From positions 27,518,768-27,582,767 of the forward strand of contig NC_064831.1 of NCBI RefSeq assembly GCF_024166365.1: DNA of 64,000 bases, given 5' to 3'. Shown in pieces: positions 11,513 through 24,900 of the stretch (position 1 is its first letter; each line of letters opens with the position of its first letter). Position numbers and translations under genes: made by a program. The notes below the pieces were generated by a model. That model did no database searches. It had not been told where the DNA came from and was given only the letters and a program-made list of their open reading frames with translations. This DNA is from Elephas maximus indicus (Eukaryota > Chordata > Mammalia > Proboscidea > Elephantidae).

Positions 11513-14230
11513 TTAGGTCTTTGATCCATTTTGAGTTAGTTTTTTGCATGGAGTGAGGTATGGGTCTTCTTTCATTTTTTTGCAGATGGATATCCGGTTA
11601 CGCCAGCACCATTTCTTAAAAAGACTGTCTTTTCCCCATTTAACTGTTTTGGGGTCTTTGTCAAATATCAGCTGCTCATATGTGGATGGATTAATATCTG
11701 GATTCTCAATTCTGTTCCAATGGTCCATGTATCTGTTGCTGTACCAGTACCAGGCTGTTTTGACTACTGTGGCAGTATAATAGGTTCTAAAATCAGGTAA
11801 AGTAAGGCCTCCCACTTTTTTTCAGTAATGCCTTATTATCCAGGGCCTCTTTCCCTTTCATATGAAGTTGGTGATTTGTTTCTCCATCTCATTAAAGATT
11901 GTCATTGGGATTTGGATCAGAATTGCATTAAATGTATAGATCGCTTTTGGTAGAATAGACATTTTTAAAATGTTAAGTCTTCCTATCCACGAGCAAAGTA
12001 TGTTTTTCCACTTATGTAAGTCTCTTTTGGTTTCTTGCAGAAGTGTACTGTAGTTTTCTTTGTACAAGTCTTTTACAACTCTGGTAAGATTTATTCCTAA
12101 ATATTTTATCTTCTTGGGGGCTACTGTAAATGCTATTGATTTGGTAATTTCCTCTTTGATGTTCTTTTTGTTCGTGCAGAGAAATCCAACTGACTTTTGT
12201 ATGTTTATCTTGTATCCTGATAGTCTGCTGAACTCTTCTATTACTTTCAGTAGTTTTCTTGAGGATTCCTTAGGGTTTTCTGTATATAAGATCATGTCGT
12301 CTGCAAATAGAGATACTTTTACTTCTTTCTTGCCAATCTGGATGCCCTTTATTTCTTTATCTAGCCTAATTGCTCTGGCACAATGTTGAATAAGAGTGGT
12401 GATAAAGGGCATCCTTGTCTGGTATCCGATCTCATTGGGAATGTTTTCAGGCTCTGTCCATTTAGGGTGATGTCGCCTGTTGGCTTGGTATAAATGCCCT
12501 TTATTATGTTGAGGAATTTTCCATCTATTCCTATTTTGCTAAGGGTTTTTATCAAGAATGAGTGTTGAACTTTGTCAAATGCCTTTGCTGCATCAATTGA
12601 TAAAATCATGTGATTCTTGTCTTTTGTTTTATTTATGCAGTGGATTACATTAATTGTTTTTCTAATGTTGAACCATCCCTGCATACCTGGTATGAATCCC
12701 ACTTGGTCATGGTGAATTATTTTTTTCTTATGTTGTTGAATTCTATTGGCTAGAATGTTGTTGAGGATTTTTGCATCTACATTCATGAGGGATATAGGTC
12801 TGTAATTTTCTTTTCTTGTGGTGTCTTTACCTGGTTTTGGTATCAGGGATATGGTGGTTTCATAGCATGAGTTTGGTAGTATTCCGTCCTTTTCTATGCT
12901 CTGAAATATCTTTAGTAGTAGTTGTGTTATGTCTTCTCTGAATGTTTGGTAGAACTCTGCAGTGAAGCTGTCCGGACAAGGGCTTTTTTTTGTTGGGAAT
13001 TTTTTGATTACCTTTTCAATCTCTTCTTTTGATATGGTCCTATTTAGTTGTTCTGCCTCTGTTTGTGTTAGTTTAGGTAGGTAATGTGTTTCTAGGAATT
13101 CACCCATTTCTTCTAGGTTTTCAAATTTGAGTATAGTTTTTCATAGTAATCTGATATGATTCTTTTAATTTCAGTTGGTTCTGTTGTAATATAGCTCCTC
13201 TCATTTCTTATTCGGGTTATTTGCTTCCTCTCCTGTTTTTCTTTTGTCAGTTTGGCCAGTGGTTTATCAATTTTGTTGATTTTTTCAAAAAAACAGCTTT
13301 TGGTCTTGTTAATGCTTTCAATTGTTTTTCTGCTTTCTATTTCATTTAGTTCAGCTCTAATTGTTATTGTTTGTTTTCTTCTGGTACCTGTGGGTTTCTT
13401 TTATTACTCTCTTTCTATTTGTTCAAGTTGTAGGGATAATTCTTTGATTTTGGCCCTTTCTTCTTTTTAGATGTGTGCATTTATTCATATGAATTGGCCT
13501 CTGATCACCGCTTTTGCTGTGTCCCAAAGGTTCTGATAGGAAGTGTTTTCATTCTCATTGGATTCTATGAATTTCTTTATTCCATCCTTAATGTCTTCTA
13601 TAATCCAGCCTTTTTTGAGCAGGGTATTGGTCAGTTTCCAAGTGTTTGATTTCTTTTCCTTGGTTTTCCTGTAATTGATTTCTACTTTTATGGCCTTATG
13701 GTCAGAGAAGATGCTTTGAAATATTTCAATGTTTTGGATTCTGCTAAGGCTTGTTCATGACCTAATATGTGGTCTATTCTAGAGAATGTTCCATGTGCAC
13801 TGGAAAAGAAAGTATGCTTTGTTGCTGTTGGGTGGAGTGTTCTGTGTATGTCTACGAGGTCAAGTTGGTTGATTGTAGCATTTAGATCTTCCGTGTCTTT
13901 ATTGAGCTTCTTTCTGGATGTCTTGTCCTTCACCGAAAGTGGTGTGTTGAAGTCTCCTATCATTATTGTGGAGCTGTCTGTCTCACTTTTCAATGGTGAT
14001 TGTTTTATGCATCTTGCAGCCCTGTCATTGGGTGCATAGACATTTACTATGGTTATATCTTCTTGGTGTATTGTCCCTTTAATCATTCTGTAGTGTCCTT
14101 CCTTATCCTTTCTGACGGATTTAACTTTAAAATCTATTTTGTCAGAAATTAATATTGCCACTCCTGCTCTTTTTTGATTGTTGTTTGCTTGATATATTTT
14201 TTTCCATCCTTCGAGTTTTAGTTTGTGTCT
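11513..14230 (-). pseudogene. L1 ORF2 relic (endonuclease and reverse transcriptase)
   Basis: The endonuclease part near 13690-14161 shows 'VAILISDKIDFK'-type sequence and 'TIVNVYAPNDRA'. The reverse transcriptase part shows '[18 protein letters not shown]', '[14 protein letters not shown]' (about 12380-13107) and the catalytic '[14 protein letters not shown]' (about 12310). Frames shift near 12390 and elsewhere, so no functional protein can be made. The C-terminal cysteine-rich end is absent because the element is 3'-truncated. Confidence 0.85.
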
Positions 14231-15010
14231 CTAAGTCTAAGGTGTGTCTCTTGTAGGCAGCATATAGACAGATCATGTTTTTTAATCCATTCTACCACTC
14301 TGTCTCTTTATTGGTGCATTTAGTCCATTTACATTCAGTGTAATTATGGATACTATGAATTTAGTGCTATCATTTTGATCTCTTGTTTTGTGTGTTGACA
14401 GTTTCTTTTTCCCACTTGATTTTATGTGCTGAGTAAATTTTCTTTATATATTTTCCTTTCCTCATATTTGTTGTTGTTGATTTTGTTTCTGCTCAGTCTG
14501 TATTTTTCCCTTGCATTTTATTTTGGTGAGTAGGATAGTTTGTCTCCTTTGTGGTTACCTTATTGTTTACCCCTATTTTTCTAAATTTAAAACTAACTTT
14601 TATTTCTTTGTATTGCTGTATCTTCCTCTCTATATGGAAGGTGTATGATTACATTTCTTAGTCCCTCTTTATGATTTTAATGTTGTCTTCTTTTATATAA
14701 TAACATCGCCGTTACCCTGTGTTGGGCTTTTTATATATATATATATATAATCTTGCTTTGTTTTTTTGGATTTCCCTGTCTGGGTTGACTTCTGGTTGCT
14801 CTGCCCAGTGTTCTAGTCTTGGGTTGATACCTGATATTATTGATTTTCTAACCAAAGAACTCCCTTTAGTATTTCTTGTAATTTTGGTTTGGTTTTTATG
14901 AATTCCCTCAACTTGTGTTTATCTGGAAATGTCTTAATTTCACCTTCATATTTAAGAGACAGTTTTGATGGATATATGATTCTTGGCAGACAATTTTTTT
15001 CTTTCAATTT

Positions 15011-15826
15011 TTAAAATATGTCATCCCATTGCCTTCTTGCCTGCATGGTTTCTGTTGAGCAGTCTGAGCTTATTCTTATTGGCTCTCCCTTGTAGGTGAC
15101 TTTTCTTTTATCCCTCGCTGCTCTTATACTCCTTTCTTTATCTTTGGTTTTGACAAGCTTGATTATAATATGTCTTGGTGACTTTCTTTTAAGATCTACC
15201 TTATGTGGAGTTTGATGAGCATCTTGGATAGATATCTTCTCATCTTTCACGATATCAGGGAAGTTTTCTGCCAACAAATCTTCAACAATTTTCTCTGTGT
15301 TTTCTGTTATCCCTCCCTGTTCTGGTATTCCAATCACTCGTAGGTTATTTCTGTTGATAGAGTCCCACATGATTCTTAAGGTTTCTTCATTTTTTAAATT
15401 CTTTTATCTGATTTGCCAAGTGATTTATCTTCGAGTTCAGAAATTCTAGCTTCTACTTGCTCAGTTCTGCTCCTCCTTCTATTGAGTTATCTAATTCTGT
15501 AATTTTATTGTTAATCTTTTGAATGCCTGATTGCTGTCTATGGATTTTTCCAGCTTATTGAACTTTTCATTATGTTCCTGAATAATCTTTCTTATTTCTT
15601 CAGTTGCTTTATCTGTGTGTTCTTTGGCTTGTTCTGCATAATGCCTCATTTCCTTCCTGATGTCTTGAAGGGTTCTATATATTAAACTTCTGTATTCTGC
15701 ATCTGGTAATTCCAGGAATGCACTTTCGTCTAGAAGATGCCTGGATTCTTTGTTTTGAGAGCCTGTTGAGGTGATCATGATCTGTTTCTTTATGTGACTT
15801 GATATTGACTCTTGTCTCCGAGCCAT
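15011..15826 (-). pseudogene. L1 ORF1 relic
   Basis: Two minus-strand frames (15491-15826 and 15011-15370) cover the ORF1 RNA-binding chaperone. The N-terminus starts 'MARRQESISSHIKKQ' at 15826, followed by a charged region suited to the ORF1p coiled coil ('HYAEQAKEHTDKATEE'). The C-terminal half contains 'NNLRVIGIPEQGG' and 'KSPRHIIIKLVKTKDKE'. About 120 bases between them are out of frame. Not functional. Confidence 0.82.
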
Positions 15827-17152
15827 CTATAAATTATTGTATTAGTTTATGCTTGCTTACTGTGTCATAGCTGCTTGCTTTGTTTTTGTTTTGGTATACC
15901 CCTATGGGTTGCTTGAGTGAGCTAGCTTGATTATTTTCATGTTTGGAGCTCTGGTGTCCTGTCCCCAGCTGGCTAGAGCTGCTATCAGGTATAGCAGTCT
16001 AGGAGTCCATTCAGTTTTCTTGTATGAATTCAGCTCAGGTTTCCAGGTAGCTGATATTAAGCGTGTGGTACAGGCTCTGTCCTACAGTCTTAGAGGGGCA
16101 GGGGTGATTGGCGCATATACTGGTATCTGACTGAAGCAGGGGGTCACACTCTGAACAAGGCAGGGCACTGAGAACCGACCCCCAAGTGTCTCTGAGGAAA
16201 ATGCGTCTCTGTTCCCTCTAGCGTGCTGGTAGGTGGGTTCTGCAGAGGGAGCATGGGCACCCAAAATTTTTGGTTGTAAGGACTGGGAGGTACCAGTTAT
16301 CTTTGGACCCTGTCGTGGGTGGCTGGGTAGCCTGAGTGGAGCTACCAGTCCTTACGTCCCTGATGTGGGTAGGTGAGGACCTTGTTTAATAGGCAAAATG
16401 ATGTCAAATGTCAAACACCCAACTCTCCACTGCACAGCTGAAATGGTTGGAGTCTGCCAACAAGGGCCTATTCTCCTGAAATAAGCCCACACAGGTCCAG
16501 GCAGAAGGGAAAGGTGCTCAAGGTCCACAGACAATTTATGCCTGGGCAGGAGCTGCTTTTGTCCTGAGCTCCCCCGATTAATGGACCTAACAAATTATCT
16601 TTTCCCACCAGTTGCAAATTTTTTCCCTCCCCCAAGGCCAGGAGGATAACTCTAGGTGCTCACCAGGGTCTATCTCAGGCCCAGGGATTCAGCCGCTGAA
16701 GCCGGCTTGGGGGTGGAGGAGCGCGGTAAAATATACGCAAGTATTTAGCTTTTGCCGAGAGGGCCATTCTCCTCAGGTTCCAGACTCATGAGTAGGCTGT
16801 GTGGCTGGCTGCTTCTCCCTGAGGAAACTGCAGCCGAACACTAGGACCAGCCCGCCGCTGCCACTGCTGCTCCGGGAATGGTGCCTGAGGGCTCCCCACG
16901 ATTCAGGTCCGGTAACTCCTCTCCACTTCTGAACGGCCTCTTCCTCCCTCTGCCCCTCAGTTCGTTGTCTAAGCTTGCATTTGATGCTCAGGGCTCCCAG
17001 CTTGTCAGAAATATACTCGTTTCACTTGTTTTTTCGGGTCTTTGTTGTAAAGAGGGCTTGACGAAGCATCTGTCTATTCCGCCATCTTGGCTCCGCCTCT
17101 ATTTGATAGTTTTTATGACAAGATTTGAAAATGCCAGGAAGCTTCCAGTTAG

Positions 17153-17313
17153 AGTTTACTATGACAGCATAGCAGTTAAGTGGCGGCTAACCAAAAGGTC
17201 TACAGTTCAAATTCACCAGGCACTCCTTGGAACTCTGTGGGGCAGTTCTACTCTGTCCTGTAGGGTTGCTATGAGTCAGAATTGACTAGAGGGTAACAGG
17301 TTTGTTTTTTTTG
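17153..17313 (+). mobile_element. AfroSINE (short form)
   Basis: 'gcatagcagttaag', 'gtctacagttcaaattcacc' and 'ttgctatgagtcagaattga' follow the usual order. The 5' end is diverged. It lies just beyond the 5' end of the L1 at 17097. Confidence 0.85.
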
Positions 17314-17435
17314 GTATGTAAGTCTTAAAACCATGTCAAGGTTAAATGAGTGGTTGGGGAGGGATACTTACATTCCATCAACATTTCTGAAAAAATAATT
17401 GAAAATATTTTAATAGGCACTATTTTTGAATAAAG

Positions 17436-17618
17436 GAACCCTGGCAGGCCGTGGTTAAAGCCATCCACTGCTGAGTGAAAGTTCGGTGGTTGAAAACCAC
17501 CAGTGGCTCCGTGGAAGGCAAATGTGGTAGTCTCCATCCATAGGGATTTACAGCCTTGGGAACCTATGTGTCTCTATGAGCTGGAATTGACTCCAGGGCA
17601 GTGGGTTTTATTTTTAAA
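17436..17618 (+). mobile_element. AfroSINE (long form), diverged
   Basis: Head 'ggaaccctggcaggccgtgg', long-form body 'gggatttacagccttggg', tail 'ctatgagctggaattgactc'. Many substitutions indicate an old copy. Confidence 0.8.
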
Positions 17619-17620
17619 TA

Positions 17621-17803
17621 AGGAGGCCTGGTTGTGCAGTGGTTATGTGCTTGGCTGCTAACAGAAAGGTCAAGGGAGAAAAATGTGGCAATCCACTTCT
17701 GTAAAGATTTACAGCCTTGGAAACCCAATGGGGCAGTTCTGCTCTGTTGTATAGGGTTGGTGAATTGGAACGGACTCCACGGCAATCTTTTCTTTTTTGG
17801 TGG
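17621..17803 (+). mobile_element. AfroSINE (long form)
   Basis: It directly follows the previous copy in the same orientation: 'aggaggcctggttgtgcagt', 'aagatttacagccttggaaa', 'gaacggactccacggcaat'. The B-box region is partly deleted. Confidence 0.82.
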
Positions 17804-18898
17804 TGGGGTATTTTTAAATATATATAAGCAATTTGACCATCTCTGGTATTAATGACCAGTTAAGAAAGAGACAAAAGCATTTGTCATTTCAATACCTGCA
17901 TATCAGGCACCAGGTACTATGCTATTTGCTTCAGTTAAAAAAAAAAAAAAATGCATTTCAAAAAAATTGATGAAATTGTAGTTACTATCTTTTTAATCTT
18001 ATTAATGCCCATCATTCTTTGATATACAGCTGTCTTCAGGAAAGACCAAAATCAAAAGCGTAGCAAAGCCCACTATGTGTTTGCCAAAACACATTTATTT
18101 TTCCTCTTAACCACACAATATTGCCAACCTCCTTTGAACCGGCTAGGCCATTTAACAGAGTTATGGCTAATAGAATGATTGTAGAAGGAATATATGCCAC
18201 ATCAAGGCCAGGCTCCTCAAAAACATTCTGAGAGGTTCTCTATGATTTCTCTCCTCCCTTACCTGCCAGCCCAATGCTGAGAATCCAGTTAATAACCCCA
18301 AGGCCCTAGCATATGGTGAACCAGTAGGTAGAAGGGGCCTGAGTCATTATGACTGCACGTTTCAGAGCAAACCCCAGCAACCTGCATCGGACTGTAATAT
18401 AAACAGAAATAAATTTACATCATTGAGATTGAGAATTGTTTGGTATAGCAATCATCATCAATAAGAAAAAAAAATTTTTTATATTGTAATTAATATAATT
18501 TAATACATGGAAGGTATAAATTGATCCACCCTTTACTAAATCAGAAGCAGATCACAGTAACATTCTGTATTTCTAGGAAATAGTAGGGTCCAATAAGCAC
18601 ACAATGATCTGGCTAGTTTCCTTACTCTGTGGCTCAGTAACACTAGTAAATGGCTACGATGCTCTCTGGAGAAAAGTAGGAGGAAGATTTTCTAATTGTT
18701 CTTTTGATTTTATCACAGGGTCCTTCTTCAAGTATCTTTGGTCTCCTTGATTTATGTCACTCCAGGTCTGGGGATCTGGTGACTCAGGCCTAAGAATTAA
18801 GTGATTCTATATTTTGATGGCTTCCGTTAGTTAACTATACCTACATAATTTTTTGGTTATAAAAATCATATAGAATATTGGTAGCTTCCATGAATTTT
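17804..18898. other. Unassigned intergenic sequence
   Basis: Contains an A-run at 17938-17951 and otherwise unique-looking AT-rich DNA. A segment at about 18070-18420 ('taacagagttatggctaata', 'cagaaataaatttacatcat') has the look of an old interspersed repeat, but I cannot name the family. No coding signal. Confidence 0.4.
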
Positions 18899-19066
18899 GG
18901 AAACCCTGGTGGTATAGCAGTTAAGTGCTACGGCTGCTAACCAAAGGGTTGGCAGTTCAAATCCACCAGGTGCTTCTTGGAAACTCGACAGGGCAGTTCT
19001 ACTCTGTTCTATAGGGTCACTATGAGTCGGAATCGACTCGACGGCACTGGGTTTGGTTTGTTTTTT
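18899..19066 (+). mobile_element. AfroSINE (short form) with target duplication
   Basis: A well-preserved copy with 'aaaccctggtggtatagcag', 'gttggcagttcaaatccacc' and 'gagtcggaatcgactcgacg'. 'ccatgaatttt' flanks it on both sides (about 18887-18897 and 19070-19080). Confidence 0.92.
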
Positions 19067-19080
19067 TCCCCATGAATTTT

Positions 19081-19602
19081 AGTTATAGAAATATCATACT
19101 CAACTAACCACCACCAAAAATATCTACAAGTCAGATCCTTCTGATTATCACTCAGCTCTCTTGCCTATTTCAGTAGCCAAACCCACTTTGCCTCTGGAAT
19201 TTAAATTTTTCTATATCACCTCATGTCCCATCTTCTCATTGTGTAGAAAGAAACACCTATCAATTGCCTTTCCAGTATAAAAGTATTTAAACACCAAACC
19301 CAAAATTTCATATTACTAGTTACTAAATAATATTCTTAATTAAGGCATCTTTTTTCTTCACATTGCTTCCTTCTGAACCAGAGTCGGGCACAAGTGTATA
19401 TGACTGGTAGAGTCTAGGTCACATGCTCATAGCCAAGCTGCAAGGGAGTTCGGGAGAATGAGTCTCCTGATTCAACTTTGGGGAGAAGCACTAATAACTT
19501 GGCAAATTTCCAGAACTGATATCTGCTGGTATGCAACAGTGGGGCCACAAGGGTAGTAAAAATATTGGAACACTTATAACACCCAACAGTAAAGAATAAT
19601 GA
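19081..19602. other. Unassigned intergenic sequence
   Basis: No recognisable element or exon. A minus-strand frame that reaches into this stretch is the extension of antisense BovB sequence and carries no domain of its own. Confidence 0.45.
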
Positions 19603-20225
19603 TGTTTTTGTTCTTATCAGGTGCCATGGAGTTGATTCCAACTCATAGCAATCCTGTGTACAACAGAATGAAACACTGCCTGGTCCTGTGCCATCCTCAC
19701 AATTGTTTTTATGTTTCAGCCCATTTGTTGCAGCCACTGTCAATCCATCTCTTGGAGGACCTTCCTCTTTTTCGCTGACCCTCCACTTTACCAAAGCACG
19801 ATGTCCTTCTCCAGGGACTGGTCCCTCCTGATAATATGTCCAAAGTATAAGAGATGAAGTCTCACCATTTTTGCTTCCAAGAAGCATTCTGGCTATACTT
19901 CTTCCAGGACAGATTTACTCCTTCTCCTGGCAGTTCATGGCATAGTAAATATTCTTCACCAACACCATAATTCAAAGGCATCAATTCTTCTTCTGTCTTC
20001 CTTATTCATTGTCCAGCTTTCACATGCATATGAGGCGATTGAAAACACCATGGCTTGGGTCAGCTGCACTTAGTTCTTAAAGTGACTTCTTTGCTTTTGA
20101 ACACTTTAAAAAGGTCTTTTGTAGCAGATTTGCCCAATGCATTATGTAATTTGATTTCTTGGCTGCTGCTTCAACGGAATTTGACTGTGAATTCAAGTAA
20201 AAGGAAATCTTTACAACTTCGCTAT
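19603..20225 (-). mobile_element. BovB/RTE LINE 3' end
   Basis: Read on the minus strand it holds the BovB C-terminal blocks, including the equivalents of 'CESWTMKKADQKRIDAFEL' (near 20010) and 'KDIVLW' (near 19800). It ends with the 3' tail 'gagttgattccaactcatag' as read forward near 19630. The outer L1 starts at its upstream side. Dead, truncated copy. Confidence 0.8.
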
Positions 20226-21949
20226 TTTTATAAAAAAACTCTTATTGTGCTTTAAGTGAAAGTTTACAAAATCAAGTCAGCCTCTCACACAAAAACTTAT
20301 ATACACCTTGCTACATACTCTCAATTGTTCTCCCCCTAATGAGACAGCCCGCTGCCTCCCTCTACTCTCTTTTCGTGTCCATTTCACCAGCTTCTAACAC
20401 CCTCTACCCTCTCATCTCCCTTCCAGGGAGGAGATGCCAACATAGTCTCAAGTGTCCACCTGATCCAAGAAGCTCACTCCTTACCAGCGTCCCTCTCCAT
20501 CCCATTGTCCAGTCCAATCCGTGTCTGAAGAGTTGATTTTGGAAACGGTTCCTGTCCTAGGCCAACAGAAGGTCGGGGGCCATGACCACTGGGGTTCTTC
20601 TAATCTCAGTCAGACCGTTAAGTCTGGTCTTATGAGAATTTGGGGTCTGCATCCCACTGCTCTCCTGCTCCTTCAGAGGTTCTCTGTTGTGTTCCCTGTC
20701 AGGGCAGTCATCAGTTGTACCTGGGCACAATCCAGTTCTTCTGGTCTCAGGCTGATGTAGTTTATGTGGCCCTGTCTGTCTCTTGGGCTTGTAATTACCT
20801 TGTGTTCTAGGTGTTCTTCATTCTCCTTTGATCCAGGTGGATTGAGACCACTATATGCTTCTTAGATGGCCACTTGCTAGCTTTTAAGAACCCAGATGCC
20901 ACTGTCCACAGTGGGATGCAGAATGTTTTTTTTTTTTAATTAACTTTTATTGAGCTTCAAGTGAACGTTTACAAATCAAGTCAAACTGTCACATATAAGT
21001 TTATATACACCTTACTCCATACTCCCACTTGCTCTCCCCCTAATGAGTCAGCCCTTCCAGTCTCTCGTGACAATTTTGCCAGCTTCCAACTCTCTCTATC
21101 CTCCCATCCCCCTCCAGACAAGAGATGCCAACACAGTCTCAAGTGTCCACCTGATACAAATAGCTCACTCTTCATCAGCATTTCTCTCCTACCCACTGTC
21201 CACTCCCTTTCATGTCTGATGGGTTGTCTTCGGGAATGGTTCCTGTCCTGGGTCAACAGAAGGTTTGGGGACCATGACCGCCGGGATTCCTCTAGTCTCA
21301 GTCAGACCATTAAGTATGGTCTTTTTGTGAGAATTTGGGGTCTTCGTCCCACTGATCTCCTGCTCCCTCAGGGGTTCTCTGTTGTGCTCCCTGTCAGGGC
21401 AGTGATTGATTGTGGCCAGGCACCAACTAGTTCTTCTGGTCTCAGGATGATGTAGGTCTCTGGTTCATGTGGCCCTTTCTGTCTCTTGGGCTCTTAGTTG
21501 TCATGTGACCTTGGTGTTCTTCATTCTCCTTTGATCCAGGTGGGTTGAGACCAACTGATGCATCTTAGGTGGTCGCTTGTTAGCATTTAAGACCCCAGAC
21601 GCCACATTTCAAAGTGAGATGCAGAATGTTTTCATAATAGAATTATTTTGCCAATTGACTTAGAAGTCCCCTTAAACCATGGTCCCCAAACCCCCGCCCT
21701 TGCTCTGCTGACCTTTGAAGCATTCAGTTTATCCCGGAAATTTCTTTGCTTTTGGTCCAGTCCAGTTGAGCTGGCCTTCCATGTATTGAGTGTTGTCCTT
21801 CCCTTCACCTAAAGTAGTTCTTATCTACTAACTAATCAGTAAAAAACCCTCTCTCACCCTCCCTCCCTCCCCGCCTCGTAACCACAAAAGTATGTGTTCT
21901 TCTCAGTTTTTACTATTTCTCAAGATCTTATAATAGTGGTCTTATACAA

Positions 21950-24900
21950 TATTTGTCCTTTTGCCTCTGACTAATTTCGCTCAGCATAATGCCTTCCAGT
22001 TTCCTCCATGTTATGAAATGTTTCACAGATTCGTCACTGTTCTTTATCGATGCGTAGTATTCCATTGTGTGAATATACCACAATTTATTTAATCATTCAT
22101 CCGTAGATGGACACCTTGGTTGCTTCCAGCTTTTTTGCTATTGTAAACAGAGCTGAAATAAACATGGGTGTGCATATATCTGTTTGTGTGAAGGCTCTTA
22201 TTTCTCTAGGGTATATTCTGAGGAGTGGGATTTCTGGGTTGTATGGTAGTTCTATTTCTAACTGTTTAAGATAACGCCAGATAGATTTCCAAAGTGGTTG
22301 TATCATTTTACATTCCCACCAGCAGTGTATAAGAGTTCCAATCTCTCCGCAGCCTCTCCAACATTTATTATTTTGTGTTTTTTGGATTAATGCCAGCCTT
22401 GCTGGTGTGAGATAGAATCTCATTGTAGTTTTAATTTGCATTTCTCTAATGGCTATGATCGAGAGCATTTTCTCATGTATCTGTTAGCTGCCTGAATATC
22501 TTCTTTAGTGAAGTGCGTGTTCATATCCTTTGCCCACTTCTTGATTGGGTTGTTTGTCTTTTTGTGGTTGAGTTTTGACAGATCATGTAGATTTTAGAGA
22601 TCAGGCGCTGGTCAGAGATGTCATAGCTGAAAATTCTTTCCCAGTCTGTAGGTGGTCTTTTTACTCTTTTGGAGAAGTCTTTAGATGAGCATAGGTGTTT
22701 GATTTTTAGGAGCTCCCAGTTATCTGGTTTCTCTTCGTCATTTTTGGTAATGTTTTGTATTCTGTTTATGCCTTGTATTAGGGCTCCTAACGTTGTCTCT
22801 ATTTTTTCTTCCATGATCTTTACCATTTTAGCCTTTATGTTTAGGTCTTTGATCCACTTGGAATTAGTTTTTGTGCATGGTGTGAGGTATGGGTCCTGTT
22901 CCATTTTTTTGCAAATGGATATCCAGTTATGCCAGCACCATTTGTTAAAAAGACTATCTTTTCCCCAGTTAACTGACACTGGGCCTCTGTCAAATATCAG
23001 CTGCTCATATGTGAATGGATTTATATCTGGGTTCTCAATTCTGTTTCATTAGTCTATGTGTTTGACTACTGTGGCTGTATAATAGGTTCTGAAATCAGGT
23101 AGAGTGAGGCCTCCCACTTTGTTCTTTTTCAGTAATGCTTTACTTATCCGAGGCTTCTTTCCCTTCCATATGAAGTTGGTGATTTGTTTCTCCATCACTT
23201 TAAAAAATGACATTGGAATTTGGATCGGAAGTGCATTGCATGTATAGATGGCTTTTGGTAGAATAGACATTTTTACTATGTTAAGTCTTCCTATCCATGA
23301 GCAAGGTATGTTTTTCCACTTAAGTAGGTCCTTTTTAGTTTCTTGTAGTAGTACTTTGTAGTTTTCTTTGTATAGGTCTTTTACACCGTTGGTAAGATTT
23401 ATTCCTAAATATTTTATCTTCTTGGGGGCTACTGTGAATGGCATTGATTTGGTTATTTCCTCTTTGATGATCTTTTTGTTGATGTAGAGGAATCCAAGTC
23501 ATTTTTGTATGTTTATCTTATAACCTGAGACTATGCCAAACTCTTCTATTAGTTTCAGTAGTTTTCTGGAGGATTCCTTAGGGTTTTCTGTGTATAAGAT
23601 CATGTCATCTGCAAATAGAGATAATTTTACTTCCTCCTTGCCAATCCGGATGCCCTTTATTTCTTTGTCTAGCCTAATTGCTCTGGCTAGGACCTCTAGC
23701 ACAATGTTGAATAAGAGCGGTGATAAAGGGCATCCTTGTCTGGTTCCCATTCTCAAGGGAAATGCTTTCAGGTTCTCTCCATTTAGAGTGATGTTGGCTG
23801 TTGGCTTTGTATAGATGCCCTTTATTATGTTGAGGAATTTTCCTTCAATTCCTATTTTGGTGAGAGTTTTTATCATAAATGGGTGTTGGACTTTGTCAAA
23901 TGCCTTTTCTGCATCAATTGATAAGATCATGTGGTTTTTGTCTTTTGTTTTATTTATATGGTAGATTACATTAATGGTTTTTCTAATATTAAACCGGCCT
24001 TGCATACCTGGTATAAATCCTACTTGGTCATGGTGGATTAATTTTTTGATATGTTGTTGAATTCTATTGGCTAGAATTTTGTTAAGGATTTTTACATCTA
24101 TGTTCTTGAGGGATATAGGTCTGTAATTTGGTTTTTCGTGATGTCTTTACCTGGTTTTGGTCTCAGGGAAGTGGTGGCTTCATAGAATGAGTTAGGTAGT
24201 ATTCCATCATTTTCTATGCTTTGAAATACCTTTAGTAGTAGTGGTGTTAACTTTTCTCTGAAAGTTTGGTAGAACTCTGCAGTAAAGCCATCCGGGCCAG
24301 GGTTTTTTTTTTGTTGGGAGTTTTTGGATTACTGTTTCAATCTCTTTTTTTGTTATGGGTCTATTTAGTTGGTTTACTTCTGATTGTGTTAGTTTAGGTA
24401 GGTAGTGTTTTTCCAGGAATTCATCCATTTCTTCTAGGTTTGCAAATTTGTTAGAGTATAATTTTTTGTAATAATCTGATATGTTTCTTTTAATTTCAGT
24501 TGGGTCTGTTGTGATGTGGCCCATCTCGTTTCTTATTCGGGTTATTTGTTTCCTTTCCTGTATTTCTTTAGTCAGTCTAGCCAATGGTTTATCAATTTTG
24601 TTAATTTTTTCAGAGAACCAGCTTTTGTCTTTGTTAATTCTTTCAATTGTTTTTCTGTTCTTAGTTCAGCTCTAATTTTTATTATTTGTTTTCTTCTGGT
24701 GCCTGATGGATTCTTTTGTTGCTCACTTTCTATTTGTTCAAGTTGTAGGGGCATTTCTCTGATTTTGGTTCTTTCTTCTTTTTGTATGTGTGCATTTATT
24801 GATATAAATTGGTCTCTGAGCACTGCTTTTGCTGTGTCCCAGAGGTTTTGATAGGAAGTATTTTCGTTCTCGTTGCATTCTATGAATTTACTTATTCCCT

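Larger units (their letters stand above)
11262..17097 (-). mobile_element. L1, 5'-complete but lacking its 3' end
   Basis: Reversed L1 whose 5' terminus at about 17097 carries the start motif read on the minus strand as 'gaggcggagccaagatggcg'. It holds a 5' UTR (15827-17097), ORF1 and most of ORF2. The other boundary, near 11262, falls inside ORF2. The last third of ORF2 and the whole 3' UTR, about 1.6 kb by comparison with the L1 at 20930, are missing, and no poly-A tail is present. ORFs are broken. No target duplication was found. Confidence 0.85.

Noticed and set aside
19414-19887. 157-residue minus-strand frame
   Set aside because: Part is a BovB relic in a shifted frame and part unique DNA; no continuous homology.
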